Positions 15,372-24,365 of a stretch of 60,120 bases of DNA are shown piece by piece; positions within the stretch are counted from its first letter, which is position 1; every line of letters begins with the position of its first letter. A program made the position numbers and the translations under genes. Location of the stretch: NCBI RefSeq assembly GCF_013031355.1, contig NZ_WPZO01000016.1, positions 1 through 60,120 on the forward strand, written 5' to 3'. This DNA comes from Ruegeria arenilitoris. GTDB lineage: Bacteria; Pseudomonadota; Alphaproteobacteria; Rhodobacterales; Rhodobacteraceae. The notes below the pieces were generated by a model. The model saw only the letters and a program-made list of their open reading frames with translations, was not told the DNA's origin and did not search any database.

Positions 15372-15890
15372 TTACGCAGCTTCCGCCTTCTCTTCGATGG
15401 TGGAAAGGATGCTTGCGATATTGCTTGCAGGTGCGCCAATCGCGCCGGCGATGTTCGAAGCAGGTGCGCCAATGCAGCCCGCGATCGAAGCAATAAGCTC
15501 CTCGCGAGACGGCATTTTCGAAACTGTTTCGACGCCTTTGCGGTCCAGAGCGTTCTCGCCCATTGCACCGCCAAGGATTTCGAACTTTTGGTTCTCCTTG
15601 GCGAAGTCCTCGGCCACCTTGGCTGCTGCCACGGGGTCCTCGGAATAGGTCAGAACAGTCATCCCTGTCAGCAGGTCGGCCATGCTTTCACACGGCTTAC
15701 CCTCAAGGGCGATTTTGGCGAGCCTGTTTTTGGCAACACGCACGGCACCACCCGCGTCACGAGCACGTGCGCGAAGGTCCTGCATCTCGGCAACTGTCAG
15801 ACCGGCGTAGTGAGCAACCACTACGACGCCAGAGCTTTCGAAGATTTGGCCGAGTTCCTCGACCACTTTCTCTTTCTGGGCTCTATCCAC
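15372..15890 (-). CDS. rplJ: 50S ribosomal protein L10
   Basis: 172 residues, starting at GTG 15888-15890 (reads as [14 protein letters not shown]). GGAGAG lies five bases before this GTG. The frame could extend four codons to a TTG, but that would include the ribosome-binding site. L10 anchors the L7/L12 dimers in the stalk. The C-terminal helix is Ala-rich with the duplicated [20 protein letters not shown] pattern. A leader of roughly 230 bases precedes it, fitting the L10-(L12) autoregulatory leaders known in this operon. Confidence 0.96.
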   Translation of the reverse strand: MDRAQKEKVVEELGQIFESSGVVVVAHYAGLTVAEMQDLRARARDAGGAVRVAKNRLAKIALEGKPCESMADLLTGMTVLTYSEDPVAAAKVAEDFAKENQKFEILGGAMGENALDRKGVETVSKMPSREELIASIAGCIGAPASNIAGAIGAPASNIASILSTIEEKAEAA

Positions 15891-16292
15891 AGTTCTCTCC
15901 AAGTTAGGGGCGATATCTCACCCCGGCTCATATTTGCCGCGGCTTGCGCCCCGGCGTTCAGGTCCGTTGTTACGGGATTGGCCAAAACTCGCCCGAGGAT
16001 CGTGACCCTCAGAATTCTTTGGTCTTACCCGTCTCAGGCAGGGAATTAAGGGGCCGAATGGACCCACCCACCGTCTTGGACGAAACGAAATAAAGCGCAC
16101 GACGAATCGCACGCTTTACTCCGCAGCTCTCTTTAGGGCAGATGGCCGAAGTTTCCAAGGGGTAAATTGCCCGTTCAGGCGGTTTGGCGGGGCCGTGCCG
16201 CCGCGCATCGTTCCATGTCAGCGATTGACATGGCCTGCACCCTAGGGTCCTGTCAACAAAACCTCTTGTTTCGCGTCCAGCTTTTGCCCCCT
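15891..16292. other. rplJ leader and region upstream of the phosphotransferase gene
   Basis: These 400 bases hold no gene I would support. The part nearest rplJ is the presumed transcribed leader of the rplJL-rpoBC operon, delimited by the candidate promoter at 16130-16158. The part upstream of 16293 contains a TTGACA at 16225-16230 but no matching -10, so no promoter for the plus-strand gene is claimed. Confidence 0.4.
16130..16158 (-). promoter_or_regulatory. Candidate promoter of rplJL-rpoBC
   Basis: Minus strand TTGGAA (16153-16158) and TAAAGA (16130-16135) with 17-base spacing. Its position, about 240 bases before rplJ, allows the long leader expected for L10 feedback control. The rplKA terminator at 17289-17318 and the opposite-strand gene in between also require a separate promoter here. 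Both hexamers are imperfect. Confidence 0.4.
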
Positions 16293-17258
16293 ATGCCAAC
16301 CCTCACAGCAGATGAACACAGGCGCGCAACTGAGTTTGTTGCGGAATTCTCGCGCCATGTCGGGCTGGGCGAGACGTTGCAATTCGGTTGCGTATACCGA
16401 TCGCACGACTTTCCCGACACCCGCCTGGTCTTGAGGCTGCAGGGCCCGCCACAGGACTATGCGATGAAGATCGACACCGCGTCGCCCGAGTCCGGCCGGT
16501 TGCAGGCAGAATTCGATATTCTGACCCGGCTGGCCCGGTATTTTGATGGGAACGAGACATCGCGCGTGGTGCGCCCTTTTTATCTGTCGCCAGGGGGCTT
16601 GTTCTTCGTGTCCGAGTTTATCGACCGGCCCACAGCCGTTGACGTGATCCATAACAGCAAGGACGACGATCAGGTCGCCCGGATCTACCGCCGCGCCGGG
16701 GCGTGGCTGCACGACCTGCATAGTTTTCAACCTGCCACCGAGTATGAATTCCGCCCGCGCTGGATGACCGATGCCATCAATGAATTGCTGCCATTCGTGC
16801 CTCCGCACATCCAGTCAACAGGCGGCCAGATGGCAGAAAACCTGGAAAACGCAGCGCTACATCTGAAGGGCATCCCCGATACGCGGGTGTTTTCGCATGG
16901 CGACTTTCACGGCCAGAACCTGATAGTCGGCAAGGGCGAGATGATCGGGCTGGACTTTACCGAAATGCGCGAGAAGCTCGCCGTCTATGACATCGTCGAT
17001 TTTCTCAAGTCGGATATCTTCCGCAATACCCACCCATCCAATGTAGACCGTAGTGGGATTCTGAAACTGAACAAGGACATGTTCTTTCGCCGCTATCGGC
17101 ATCCGATCCATATAGGGATACTGGATTTCTGCATCCGCGGGCGCCTGCTGAAAGACTGGCTTGCCTCGTGGCACGTCGATCACAGTTGCAGTCCTTATGA
17201 GGAAGACAGGCGGAGGCGTTTGGGCGATCGGCTGCAGATCGCGTTTCAACATCGCTGA
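16293..17258 (+). CDS. Aminoglycoside phosphotransferase-like (APH/choline kinase fold) protein
   Basis: 321 residues from MPTLTADEHRR. The Brenner-type catalytic motif HGDFHGQN is at residues 202-209, followed by IGLDFTE, which supplies the metal-binding aspartate, as in the APH family (PF01636). The family phosphorylates small molecules such as aminoglycosides, choline or sugars; this substrate is unknown and no resistance role is implied. The frame extends 42 codons upstream, but that part is Arg/Cys-rich and unlike the family; no ribosome-binding site marks either start. It lies alone on the plus strand between rplJ and rplA, splitting the ribosomal cluster. Confidence 0.75.
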   Translation: MPTLTADEHRRATEFVAEFSRHVGLGETLQFGCVYRSHDFPDTRLVLRLQGPPQDYAMKIDTASPESGRLQAEFDILTRLARYFDGNETSRVVRPFYLSPGGLFFVSEFIDRPTAVDVIHNSKDDDQVARIYRRAGAWLHDLHSFQPATEYEFRPRWMTDAINELLPFVPPHIQSTGGQMAENLENAALHLKGIPDTRVFSHGDFHGQNLIVGKGEMIGLDFTEMREKLAVYDIVDFLKSDIFRNTHPSNVDRSGILKLNKDMFFRRYRHPIHIGILDFCIRGRLLKDWLASWHVDHSCSPYEEDRRRRLGDRLQIAFQHR

Positions 17259-17288
17259 AAACGCTTAAATTCCAGCAAGGCCCAAATG

Positions 17289-17318
17289 AAAATCCCGGGC
17301 AGTTTGCACCACCCGGGA
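17289..17318 (-). terminator. Rho-independent terminator after rplA
   Basis: Perfect 7-base GC stem (TCCCGGG/CCCGGGA, arms 17312-17318 and 17293-17299) with a 12-base loop, followed on the minus strand by TTTTC. It lies 28 bases after the rplA stop and shows that rplKA is a separate transcription unit from rplJL-rpoBC. Confidence 0.85.
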
Positions 17319-17346
17319 CCAAATCTTCGCAACTTTGCTTTAAGGC

Positions 17347-18045
17347 TTATTCGCCCGCCGCAGCAGCCACGTCCAGAGTCACGCCCGGGCCCATGGTCGA
17401 GCTCAGCGCGATTTTCTTCATGTAGGTGCCTTTGGCGCCCGACGGTTTGGCCTTGGCAACAGCCGAGACGAACGCACGGACGTTTTCGGCCAGCTTGGCT
17501 TCGTCGAACGACGCTTTGCCAACGCCGGCGTGCACAACGCCGCCTTTTTCCGCCTTGAACTGAACTTCACCGCCCTTGGCTGCTTCCACGGCCGCTTTCA
17601 CGTCCATGGTCACGGTGCCGACTTTGGGGTTCGGCATCAGGTTACGGGGGCCCAGAACCTTACCCAGACGGCCGACGATCGGCATCATATCCGGGGTGGC
17701 AATGCAGCGATCGAATTCGATGGTGCCGCCCTGAATGGTTTCCATCAGGTCCTCTGCGCCAACGATATCTGCGCCTGCTTCTTTCGCTTCGTCAGCCTTG
17801 GGGCCACGAGCGAAAACAGCAACGCGCATCGCTTTACCGGTGCCGTTCGGCAGACCGACAACGCCGCGAACCATCTGGTCTGCGTGACGGGTGTCAACGC
17901 CCAGGTTCATTGCGATTTCGATGGTCTCGTCGAATTTCGAGGTTGCGTTGGCTTTGACCAGGGCAACAGCTTCTTCGATCGACAGGTTTTCCTTGCCGGC
18001 GACAGCTTCGCGCGCAGCGCGGGTACGTTTACCGAGTTTTGCCAT
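17347..18045 (-). CDS. rplA: 50S ribosomal protein L1
   Basis: 232 residues, full length, opening [20 protein letters not shown], with the signature [15 protein letters not shown] near residues 130-145. L1 forms the mobile stalk at the E site and, in many bacteria, represses its own operon by binding its mRNA. It starts one base after the rplK stop, so the two are translationally linked. A strong terminator follows. Confidence 0.98.
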   Translation of the reverse strand: MAKLGKRTRAAREAVAGKENLSIEEAVALVKANATSKFDETIEIAMNLGVDTRHADQMVRGVVGLPNGTGKAMRVAVFARGPKADEAKEAGADIVGAEDLMETIQGGTIEFDRCIATPDMMPIVGRLGKVLGPRNLMPNPKVGTVTMDVKAAVEAAKGGEVQFKAEKGGVVHAGVGKASFDEAKLAENVRAFVSAVAKAKPSGAKGTYMKKIALSSTMGPGVTLDVAAAAGE

Positions 18046-18046
18046 C

Positions 18047-18496
18047 TTACTTCACCTCGATGCCCATGGAGCGGGCCGAGCCCAGGATGATCTGCATTGC
18101 GCCTTCGACGTCGTTGGCGTTCAGATCTTTCATTTTGGCTTCGGCGATTTCGCGAACCTGCTTCGAGGTCACGGTGGCCACGGTCTCACGACCGGGGTTT
18201 TCCGCACCACGGGGGCGGTTACGCTTGCCGACCGGCTTCAGACCAGCTGCTTTTTTCAGGTAGTAAGACGCGGGCGGCGTCTTGATGTCCATGGTGAAGG
18301 ACTTGTCCTGATAGTAGGTGATCACGGTCGGGCACGGAGCGCCGGGCTCCATGTCTGCGGTCTTGGCGTTGAACGCCTTGCAGAATTCCATGATGTTGAT
18401 GCCGCGCTGACCCAGCGCCGGACCAACTGGCGGCGACGGGTTCGCCTGACCTGCAGGAACCTGCAGTTTCATTGTACCAGCAAGCTTCTTGGCCAT
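18047..18496 (-). CDS. rplK: 50S ribosomal protein L11
   Basis: 149 residues with the Pro-rich N-terminal motif [22 protein letters not shown] and the C-terminal RNA-binding domain ending in [19 protein letters not shown]11 shapes the GTPase-associated centre of 23S rRNA. It is the first gene of the rplKA pair. A candidate promoter lies at 18619-18647. In most bacteria rplK directly follows nusG; here two exported-protein genes on the other strand intervene. Confidence 0.98.
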   Translation of the reverse strand: MAKKLAGTMKLQVPAGQANPSPPVGPALGQRGINIMEFCKAFNAKTADMEPGAPCPTVITYYQDKSFTMDIKTPPASYYLKKAAGLKPVGKRNRPRGAENPGRETVATVTSKQVREIAEAKMKDLNANDVEGAMQIILGSARSMGIEVK

Positions 18497-18808
18497 TTGG
18501 TTTTCCTTTCAACGTGAATGGGACGCGTCCCACCCGGTTTATGTTGCGTGGTCCGATCCGGGATCGCGATCCCGGCAACCTCCCACGAGAGAATCTCGCC
18601 CGAAGACGATAGAGGCGGCGTTTACAGAGGAATCCGGGGGTTGGCAAGTGGCTGACGCCTTATTCCCAAAGGATGCATTTGTGCCCGGATCAGGCCTCGG
18701 TGACAGTAGGGAACCGCAGTACAAAACAATTTATTTGAATGCATTAGTTGCTTAAGAGACGCAGCCGGGTATCTTGGTGGAACTTGGACACAAAAGAGGT
18801 GGTCAGGG
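18497..18808. other. Divergent spacer between rplK and lipoprotein gene
   Basis: About 310 bases without a gene, lying between divergently transcribed rplK and the lipoprotein gene at 18809. It holds the candidate rplKA promoter. A short inverted repeat around CGGGATCGCGATCCCG (18558-18573) lies in the presumed leader; no T-run follows. I see no convincing promoter for the lipoprotein gene. Confidence 0.4.
18619..18647 (-). promoter_or_regulatory. Candidate promoter of rplKA
   Basis: Minus strand TTGCCA (18642-18647) and TAAACG (18619-18624) separated by 17 bases, about 125 bases before the rplK start. The match is moderate, and it is the best candidate seen in this spacer. Confidence 0.4.
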
Positions 18809-19669
18809 ATGGCATCATCTCGGCTGAACAAGGGACTATTGATCTGCGTTCTTTTTGCCATGCTGCCCGGCTGTGGCAGCAAGGCACAGGACCAGGGCGC
18901 CGCGTCCGAGACGGCCGCGCAAACCGACGGCACCAACAACACTGCCGCGTTTGCGGCAACAGGAGTTGACCCCGCCACCTATGCCGGTCGTTTTCAGATA
19001 AAATTGACCAAGGAAGTTCCGCTGCGCGATATTCCCGTTCCCTTCACTGTCTACAGCGGCCTCGAAGAGGCCAGCCCTACCCGTTTGCGAATAAGGGCTT
19101 TCATGGACTTGCGCGGATTACAGGAAAAGGCGCCTCAGATACTGACCGGCCCCTTGGAAGAAAGCTGCAAACGCCAAATCTATACCGAGGTCCGAAACGT
19201 CACCGCCATAGGGGACACCGTAAAGATCGAGGGTTCAGCCCGTGCGCAGTTTACGAGGTGTAACCGGCGCGAAGAACCGGGCCTTCGTTACTTTGGGGCT
19301 ACGGTAGATGCAGTTGCGGTTGCCAAGGCAACGGTACAGGGCCAGTGCCTAACCTTCAGTATTGAAGACGTTAATCTGAATCCGCGCGGGCTCATCGGCG
19401 CTATCTCCAACCTCTTCGGTCTGACCAACCGCATCAACGAAGCCGTTCTGGAAAAAGGTGGCGAGTTTTTGGCCGCCAACCCGGTTTGTCCGCCGCTGCC
19501 TGAAGAATTCTCCGTTCTCGACCCGATCTACGAATCCGGAGGCACACGCGAAATCGCTCCTGGCGGGATGGGGGCAGCTGTTGTCGGATCTGCTGATGTC
19601 AGCGCCGAGACAATAGTCAAAGTCCTTGGAGGGCTGAAAGAGCTTGGTGTATTGGAGTTTGCGGAATGA
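18809..19669 (+). CDS. Predicted lipoprotein, first of a tandem paralogous pair
   Basis: 286 residues. The N-terminus MASSRLNKGLLICVLFAMLPGC is a lipoprotein signal with lipobox LPGC, so it should be membrane-anchored in the periplasm. A low-complexity Ala/Thr/Asn linker follows, then a domain shared with the next gene: both contain a segment like ASPTRLRIRAFMDLR, a cysteine-bearing middle part and a C-terminal block CPPLPEEFSVLDPIYESGG. No known family recognised. GAGG lies about 9 bases before the ATG. The stop overlaps the start of the next gene by four bases (ATGA), so they form an operon. Confidence 0.82.
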   Translation: MASSRLNKGLLICVLFAMLPGCGSKAQDQGAASETAAQTDGTNNTAAFAATGVDPATYAGRFQIKLTKEVPLRDIPVPFTVYSGLEEASPTRLRIRAFMDLRGLQEKAPQILTGPLEESCKRQIYTEVRNVTAIGDTVKIEGSARAQFTRCNRREEPGLRYFGATVDAVAVAKATVQGQCLTFSIEDVNLNPRGLIGAISNLFGLTNRINEAVLEKGGEFLAANPVCPPLPEEFSVLDPIYESGGTREIAPGGMGAAVVGSADVSAETIVKVLGGLKELGVLEFAE

Positions 19670-20430
19670 GACTTTGGTTGGTTTTCCCGGTCTTATTGGC
19701 AGCCGCTCTGGATGCCCGCGCTCCAGAAGCGCAACAAGTGGACTTTGTTATCGACGCATCACTGCCGGTACGTGATACGGAACTTCCCTATACGCTTGAT
19801 CTGAACCTCACTGCTGCGGCGCCCACACGGATCGGGGTGGATGCTCTTCTCGACCTGCGGGAAATACAGAAAATTGTGCCAGAGCGGTTGGCTGACAACG
19901 CAGTGGTCGACAATTGTGGTCTGCAAGTCCGGCTGGATGAATTGAGCTTCAAGGCTAGGGGGGATGCAATAGATCTGGATGGGGATGTAACCATCACGGT
20001 TTTCGAATGCAGCCGAACCAGCGAACGCGATTTTCAGCGAGGTGAACAAAAAAGAGCTATCTCGGCGAACATGTCCACCGAAGCGACGGTCGAGCTGCGT
20101 GACAATTGTGCTTATTTCAAACTCATCGATCTTACGCTTACAGCACCCGAAGCACAGCGAGAGCAACTTCTCGAGGACGACACCCTCGACTCTGTAAAAG
20201 AGCTTATGCTGGCCGCTGTAGATCTTGTATTGAACGATACGCCTTTGTGCCCGGAACTGCCGGCGGAATTGGCATCACTTGACCCGGTCTATGACAATGG
20301 CGGTCCAAAAGAGATCGGAGAAGGTGGCCTAGGTGTCTTCCTAGAAGGGTCGGTGGATTTCAGCCCTTCGACAATCCTCGACATTCTGACAGTCCTTCAA
20401 CAAAAAGAACTGATCCCTGGTCCGCCGTAA
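19666..20430 (+). CDS. Predicted exported protein, second of the tandem pair
   Basis: 254 residues with an N-terminal signal peptide (MRLWLVFPVLLAAALDARA) lacking a lipobox cysteine, so probably a soluble periplasmic protein. It is clearly homologous to the upstream lipoprotein: APTRIGVDALLDLREIQ and CPELPAELASLDPVYDNGG line up with the corresponding blocks there, and both end in a helix with a Leu-rich pattern. One lipid-anchored and one soluble copy suggest that the two proteins may pair with each other. Function unknown. The ATGA overlap with the upstream stop indicates coupled translation. Confidence 0.8.
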   Translation: MRLWLVFPVLLAAALDARAPEAQQVDFVIDASLPVRDTELPYTLDLNLTAAAPTRIGVDALLDLREIQKIVPERLADNAVVDNCGLQVRLDELSFKARGDAIDLDGDVTITVFECSRTSERDFQRGEQKRAISANMSTEATVELRDNCAYFKLIDLTLTAPEAQREQLLEDDTLDSVKELMLAAVDLVLNDTPLCPELPAELASLDPVYDNGGPKEIGEGGLGVFLEGSVDFSPSTILDILTVLQQKELIPGPP

Positions 20431-20500
20431 TTGCAAAGGCCTTTCAGTGCCACTGAAGTAGCCCACCCTTTGTCTTCGGGCCGTAGATTCGGTTCGAACA

Positions 20501-20536
20501 AAACAAAAACGCCGCGGTGCTCGTGGCATCGCGGCG
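20501..20536 (-). terminator. Rho-independent terminator after nusG
   Basis: 11-base GC-rich stem (arms 20526-20536 and 20510-20520, one G-T pair), five-base loop, then a T-rich tract on the minus strand (complement of 20501-20509). It lies 24 bases after the nusG stop and ends the secE-nusG transcript. Confidence 0.88.
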
Positions 20537-20560
20537 CTGCAATATACGTTGAGAAGCTTT

Positions 20561-21094
20561 TTAGCTCTGCTTGGTGACCTGCGTAAAATCCAGCTCGACC
20601 GGGGTCTCGCGACCAAAGATCGAAACCGAGACCTTCAGCTTCTGGTTTTCGTCGTCCACGCCTTCGACCATGCCGTCGAAATCCTCGAACGGGCCGTCGT
20701 TGACCTTGACCTTTTCGCCCACTTCGAAGGTGATCATCAGCTTGGGCGCTTCTTCACCTTCCTGAACGCGGTTGAGGATCTGGTTCACCTCGGCATCGCG
20801 CATCGGCATCGGGCGACCCTGCGGGCCCAGAAAACCAGTGACGCGGTTGATCGAGTTCACAAGGTGATAGCCCTGATCCGACATCTCCATGTGCACCAGC
20901 ACGTAGCCGGGCATGAAGCGGCGTTCGGTCGTGACTTTCTTGCCCCGGCGCACTTCGATCACCTCTTCGGTGGGCACCAGAACCTCGTCGATATCGTCCT
21001 CAAGGCCCTGCTCGGCCACCGACGTGCGGATCTGCTCTGCGATCTTCTTTTCGAAATTCGAAAGAACGCTGACCGAGTACCACCGTTTCGCCAT
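20561..21094 (-). CDS. nusG: Transcription termination/antitermination protein NusG
   Basis: 177 residues. The N-terminal NGN domain opens [23 protein letters not shown] and includes [16 protein letters not shown]; the C-terminal KOW domain contains [25 protein letters not shown]. NusG binds the RNA polymerase clamp and links to Rho or ribosomal protein S10. It lies downstream of secE after a 199-base spacer in which I find no tRNA or other gene. It forms its own operon with secE and ends at the terminator at 20501-20536. Confidence 0.97.
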   Translation of the reverse strand: MAKRWYSVSVLSNFEKKIAEQIRTSVAEQGLEDDIDEVLVPTEEVIEVRRGKKVTTERRFMPGYVLVHMEMSDQGYHLVNSINRVTGFLGPQGRPMPMRDAEVNQILNRVQEGEEAPKLMITFEVGEKVKVNDGPFEDFDGMVEGVDDENQKLKVSVSIFGRETPVELDFTQVTKQS

Positions 21095-21293
21095 GAACCT
21101 GTCGTCCTTGTTTACTTTCGGTGCGTTCGGATGGCCGCAAGCACCGTCATTGAAATTCTATCGCATCACCCGGAACAAAAAGCGGCGCGCAGCCCGAATC
21201 GCCGCACGCCCATTCCGAATAGTACCGCGTCACCTACTCTGACATCGCGCGCTGTGCAAGGGGGCACTGGCGTTTCCACCTGCCCGGGCCGGT

Positions 21294-21491
21294 TTAGCTG
21301 AACGCGCCCAGAATTGCCTGAAGCCCGCCGCGAATGGCAAGATCAACCAACGCAAAGAACACGGCCGTCAGCGCCGCCATGATGAACACCATAACCGTGG
21401 TCAGCAGAACTTCACGCCGGGTCGGCCAGACGACCTTTGAGACTTCGGCGCGGACTTGCTGAATGAACTGGATCGGATTCATAGTTGCCAT
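21294..21491 (-). CDS. secE: Preprotein translocase subunit SecE
   Basis: 65 residues, the short single-helix form of SecE found in alphaproteobacteria: the amphipathic segment FIQQVRAEVSKVVWPTRREVL followed by one hydrophobic helix of about 20 residues. It clamps SecY in the Sec channel. It starts MATMNPIQ. The candidate promoter at 21525-21553 lies just upstream. nusG follows after 199 bases. Confidence 0.95.
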   Translation of the reverse strand: MATMNPIQFIQQVRAEVSKVVWPTRREVLLTTVMVFIMAALTAVFFALVDLAIRGGLQAILGAFS

Positions 21492-21524
21492 TTGGCTTGG
21501 TTCTCTCTGCTAGCGGATGGGCCG

Positions 21525-21553
21525 GACATAACCGGGCATTGCGGCAATTTCAA
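21525..21553 (-). promoter_or_regulatory. Candidate promoter of secE-nusG
   Basis: Minus strand TTGAAA (21548-21553) and TATGTC (21525-21530) separated by 17 bases, starting seven bases past the ccoS stop and 34 bases before secE. A start here would isolate secE-nusG from the cco genes upstream on the same strand. Confidence 0.5.
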
Positions 21554-21559
21554 GGGCCG

Positions 21560-21718
21560 TCAGGGTCTGGGCTTGTCGTCCCATTCATCGCTGAGGATGC
21601 GGCGTGCATCGCCTTCGGGATCGTCATACTGGTTCGAGCGCACGGTGTAGATGAACGCCACAAGGCCAACCCCGCCCAGAAGCAGGGAAATCGGTATCAG
21701 ATAAGCCAGAACTTCCAA
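21560..21718 (-). CDS. ccoS: cbb3 oxidase maturation protein CcoS
   Basis: Small gene of 52 residues with a TTG start (21716-21718), read directly from the sequence: MEVLAYLIPISLLLGGVGLV and onward, ending DEWDDKPRP. One membrane helix followed by an Asp-rich tail with YDDPEGDARRIL is typical of CcoS/FixS, needed for heme and copper insertion into CcoN. GAGG lies 8 bases before the TTG, inside the end of ccoI, whose TAG is five bases upstream. It is the last gene of ccoGHIS. Confidence 0.9.
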   Translation of the reverse strand: MEVLAYLIPISLLLGGVGLVAFIYTVRSNQYDDPEGDARRILSDEWDDKPRP

Positions 21719-21723
21719 ATCAA

Positions 21724-23901
21724 CTACCTCAGACGCAGGGCGTTCAGCGACACGGTGATGGACGACGTCGACATCGCCAGCGCCGCGATCAGCGGTGTGG
21801 CCAGGCCAACCACGGCCAGCGGAACCGCGATGATATTATACACGGTTGCGATGCGGAAGTTTTCACGAATCCGTTTGGTCGCCTTCACCGCCGTATCGCA
21901 AGCATCCGCGATCGGGGCAAGATCATTGCCCAGCAGCACGATATCCGACGCCACCCGCGCCGCATCCAGCGCCGAGGCCGGAGAAATCGACACATGCGCC
22001 GCAGCCAGCGCTGCCGTGTCATTCAGGCCATCGCCGACCATCAAAACGTGACGGCCCTGATCGCTCAACTCCTGCACGCGCGCCGCCTTGTCCTGCGGCA
22101 GGGCCTGTGCAACCCAATTGTCGATCCCCAGTTTTGCAGCCAGCGCCTGAACCGCGCCCTGCGTGTCGCCGGAAATCAGGATGACGTCCTTGCCTGCGTC
22201 GCGAAGGGCCTGAACCGCCTCAGCCGCGCCGGGGCGTAGGCTGTCCGTGAACAGGAAGGTTGCGGGGGCTTGCCCACCAACAGACAGCCAGGCCGCCGTC
22301 TGGTTACCCTCTTCCGCACCAGTCCATGCGGCGCGACCCAGGCGCACGCGCTGGCCACGCCAGCTGCCTTCGGTGCCATAACCCGGCACCTCGGTGACGT
22401 CTTTGAGGGAGGCCGGCTTGATCCCGGCGTCCCGCGCCGCCTTGGTCAGAGCCACCGACAACGGATGCGAGGACGCCTCGGCCAATGCCAGCGCGATCTC
22501 GAGGTCCGTGCGGGAATGATCGCCCAGATTGGTCAGTTCGGGCGTACCCGAGGTCAGTGTACCGGTCTTGTCGAAGACGACTGTATCGACCTCGGCCAGA
22601 CGCTCCAACGCAGTGGCGTGCTTGATCAGCATCCCCTTGCGGAACAGCCGCCCCGAGGCCGCCGTGGTCACCGCAGGCACGGCCAGACCCAACGCACAGG
22701 GGCAGGTGATGATCAGAACGGCGGCAGCGATGTTCAACGCGGTGCGGATATCGCCGGAATAGATATACCAGCCCAGAAAGCTGAGCGCCGACAGGATGTG
22801 CACGCCGGGCGCATAAAGCTTGGCCGCCTTGTCCGCCAGCGAGGTATAGCGCGACCGCCCCGACTCAGCGATGGCCACCAGATCGGCCATGCGATGCAGC
22901 GAAGTATCCTCGCCCACCGCCGTCGCGCGGATGGTCAAGGGGCCGGTCAGGTTGACCTCACCGGCGCTGACGGTCAGGCCAGCCTCAGCAAAGACAGGCA
23001 GGGTTTCCCCAGTCAGCAGCGAGCGATCCAGTTCCGACTGGCCCGAGACGATTGCGCCATCCACCGGCATACGGCCACCGGGTCGGACAAGGATCAGGTC
23101 ACCGACGGCCAGCGTGGCCACGGCGACCTCTTCTTCGGCCCCATCGACCAGCTTGATGGCACGGGGCACTTCAAGCGCCGTCAGTTCCTCGGCCGCAGAC
23201 CGGGCGGCGGCGCGGGTACGGTAATCCAGATACCGGCCCGCAAGCAGGAAGAAGGTCAGCGTCAGCGCCGCGTCGAAATAGGCGTGCTCACCGCTGAGCG
23301 CGGTTTCCCACAGCGACGTCACCAGCGCCAGCACGATGGCCAGCACAATCGGCACGTCCATGTTCAGGCGTTTGACACGCAGCGCGCTCCAGGCGTTGGT
23401 AAAGAAGGGCTGCGCGGAAAAGGCAATCGCAGGCAGCGCAATTGCCGCCGAAATCCAGTGGAACATGTCGCGCGTGGCATCCGAGGCCCCTGACCAGACC
23501 GAGACCGACAACAGCATCACGTTCATCGAGGCAAACCCGGCAACCGCCAGACGCATCAACAGATCGCGGCCCGCCTTGTCCGCCTGCGTGGCCGACAGGG
23601 CACCGGGGTCCAGCTCATGCGCTTCGAAACCCGCGTTCTCCAGCACCGGGATCAGGTCGGCGGCGCGTAGATCGGGTGCCGCTTTGACCATCGCGCGTTT
23701 CAGGGTCAGGTTTACCCGCGCGTCTTCCACGCCGGGATGAGCGTTCAGCTCACGTTCGACAGTGGCAATACAGGCCGAGCAGTGAATGCCCGGCAGCGAC
23801 AGCGCGATCTGCACATCCTGCGGTATGGGCCGCGCCGGTTCCGCCGGGCTGGCAATGCATCCCGGACAGGCCGCCGTGCCGGATGTAAGTTGCGCCGTCA
23901 T
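21724..23901 (-). CDS. ccoI: Copper-transporting P-type ATPase CcoI (FixI)
   Basis: 725 residues. After an N-terminal CPGC motif (residues 12-15) comes a heavy-metal-associated domain with the metal-binding CSAC at residues 41-44, then eight predicted membrane helices with the CPC motif (TCPCALGLA), the phosphorylation site DKTGT and the hinge GDGLNDTAAL. This P1B-type ATPase supplies copper for the CuB centre of cbb3 oxidase; the family exports Cu(I) to the periplasm. It starts ATG four bases after the ccoH stop and leads into ccoS, in the order ccoG-H-I-S. Confidence 0.96.
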   Translation of the reverse strand: MTAQLTSGTAACPGCIASPAEPARPIPQDVQIALSLPGIHCSACIATVERELNAHPGVEDARVNLTLKRAMVKAAPDLRAADLIPVLENAGFEAHELDPGALSATQADKAGRDLLMRLAVAGFASMNVMLLSVSVWSGASDATRDMFHWISAAIALPAIAFSAQPFFTNAWSALRVKRLNMDVPIVLAIVLALVTSLWETALSGEHAYFDAALTLTFFLLAGRYLDYRTRAAARSAAEELTALEVPRAIKLVDGAEEEVAVATLAVGDLILVRPGGRMPVDGAIVSGQSELDRSLLTGETLPVFAEAGLTVSAGEVNLTGPLTIRATAVGEDTSLHRMADLVAIAESGRSRYTSLADKAAKLYAPGVHILSALSFLGWYIYSGDIRTALNIAAAVLIITCPCALGLAVPAVTTAASGRLFRKGMLIKHATALERLAEVDTVVFDKTGTLTSGTPELTNLGDHSRTDLEIALALAEASSHPLSVALTKAARDAGIKPASLKDVTEVPGYGTEGSWRGQRVRLGRAAWTGAEEGNQTAAWLSVGGQAPATFLFTDSLRPGAAEAVQALRDAGKDVILISGDTQGAVQALAAKLGIDNWVAQALPQDKAARVQELSDQGRHVLMVGDGLNDTAALAAAHVSISPASALDAARVASDIVLLGNDLAPIADACDTAVKATKRIRENFRIATVYNIIAVPLAVVGLATPLIAALAMSTSSITVSLNALRLR

Positions 23902-23905
23902 CCGA

Positions 23906-24364
23906 TCACCCCTTCACATACAGCGGCACACGCTGCGCGAACTCGGCACCCGAGCTGTCCTTGGCGACCAGACGGATGTTCCAGTTGCCCTTGCCCAAAG
24001 CCGCCGGGGTTGCATAGGCCTGCCCGTCAAAGGTGAAATCGGGCGAAAAGTCCTCTTTCACATGGGTGGCACGGCCAACCACCGCCTGCAATTCCGTCAC
24101 TTCGACCGGGGCGCCGGTCTTGTCGGTAATGTGCAGGATCAGCAGGCCGCCCGACACCTCGGCGCGGATGTTCCAACCCAGCGCCTGCTGTTCCTGCAGA
24201 CGCTCGTTGAACTCCTGACTGGCGACATACGAGTTTTTGACCTCGAGCCCCGGAAAGGTTTTCACCGCGCTATAGGCCAACACGAGGTTGACTGCGATGA
24301 TCACACCAAAGGCGGCCACGAACACCGCCAGGGCGTGCTTTCCGGTAAACTGACGCTCGGCCAT
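23906..24364 (-). CDS. ccoH: cbb3 oxidase assembly protein CcoH (FixH)
   Basis: 152 residues from MAERQFTGKHALAVFVAAFGV. The frame extends 20 codons into ccoG, but AAGGAAA lies just before the ATG at 24362-24364, one base after the ccoG TAA. One N-terminal membrane helix and a periplasmic FixH domain (PF05751) with FNERLQEQQALGW. It helps assemble the cbb3 complex and its position between ccoG and ccoI is conserved. Confidence 0.93.
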   Translation of the reverse strand: MAERQFTGKHALAVFVAAFGVIIAVNLVLAYSAVKTFPGLEVKNSYVASQEFNERLQEQQALGWNIRAEVSGGLLILHITDKTGAPVEVTELQAVVGRATHVKEDFSPDFTFDGQAYATPAALGKGNWNIRLVAKDSSGAEFAQRVPLYVKG

Positions 24365-24365
24365 C

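Noticed and set aside
16167..16292. N-terminal extension of the APH-like protein from the ATG at 16167
   Set aside because: The extra 42 residues are Arg/Cys-rich and unlike the kinase fold, and there is no ribosome-binding site there.
21095..21293. tRNA-Trp between nusG and secE or near secE
   Set aside because: A tRNA is often found near secE, so I looked on both strands of the gap and upstream; no T-loop GGTTCGA with matching acceptor stem was found.
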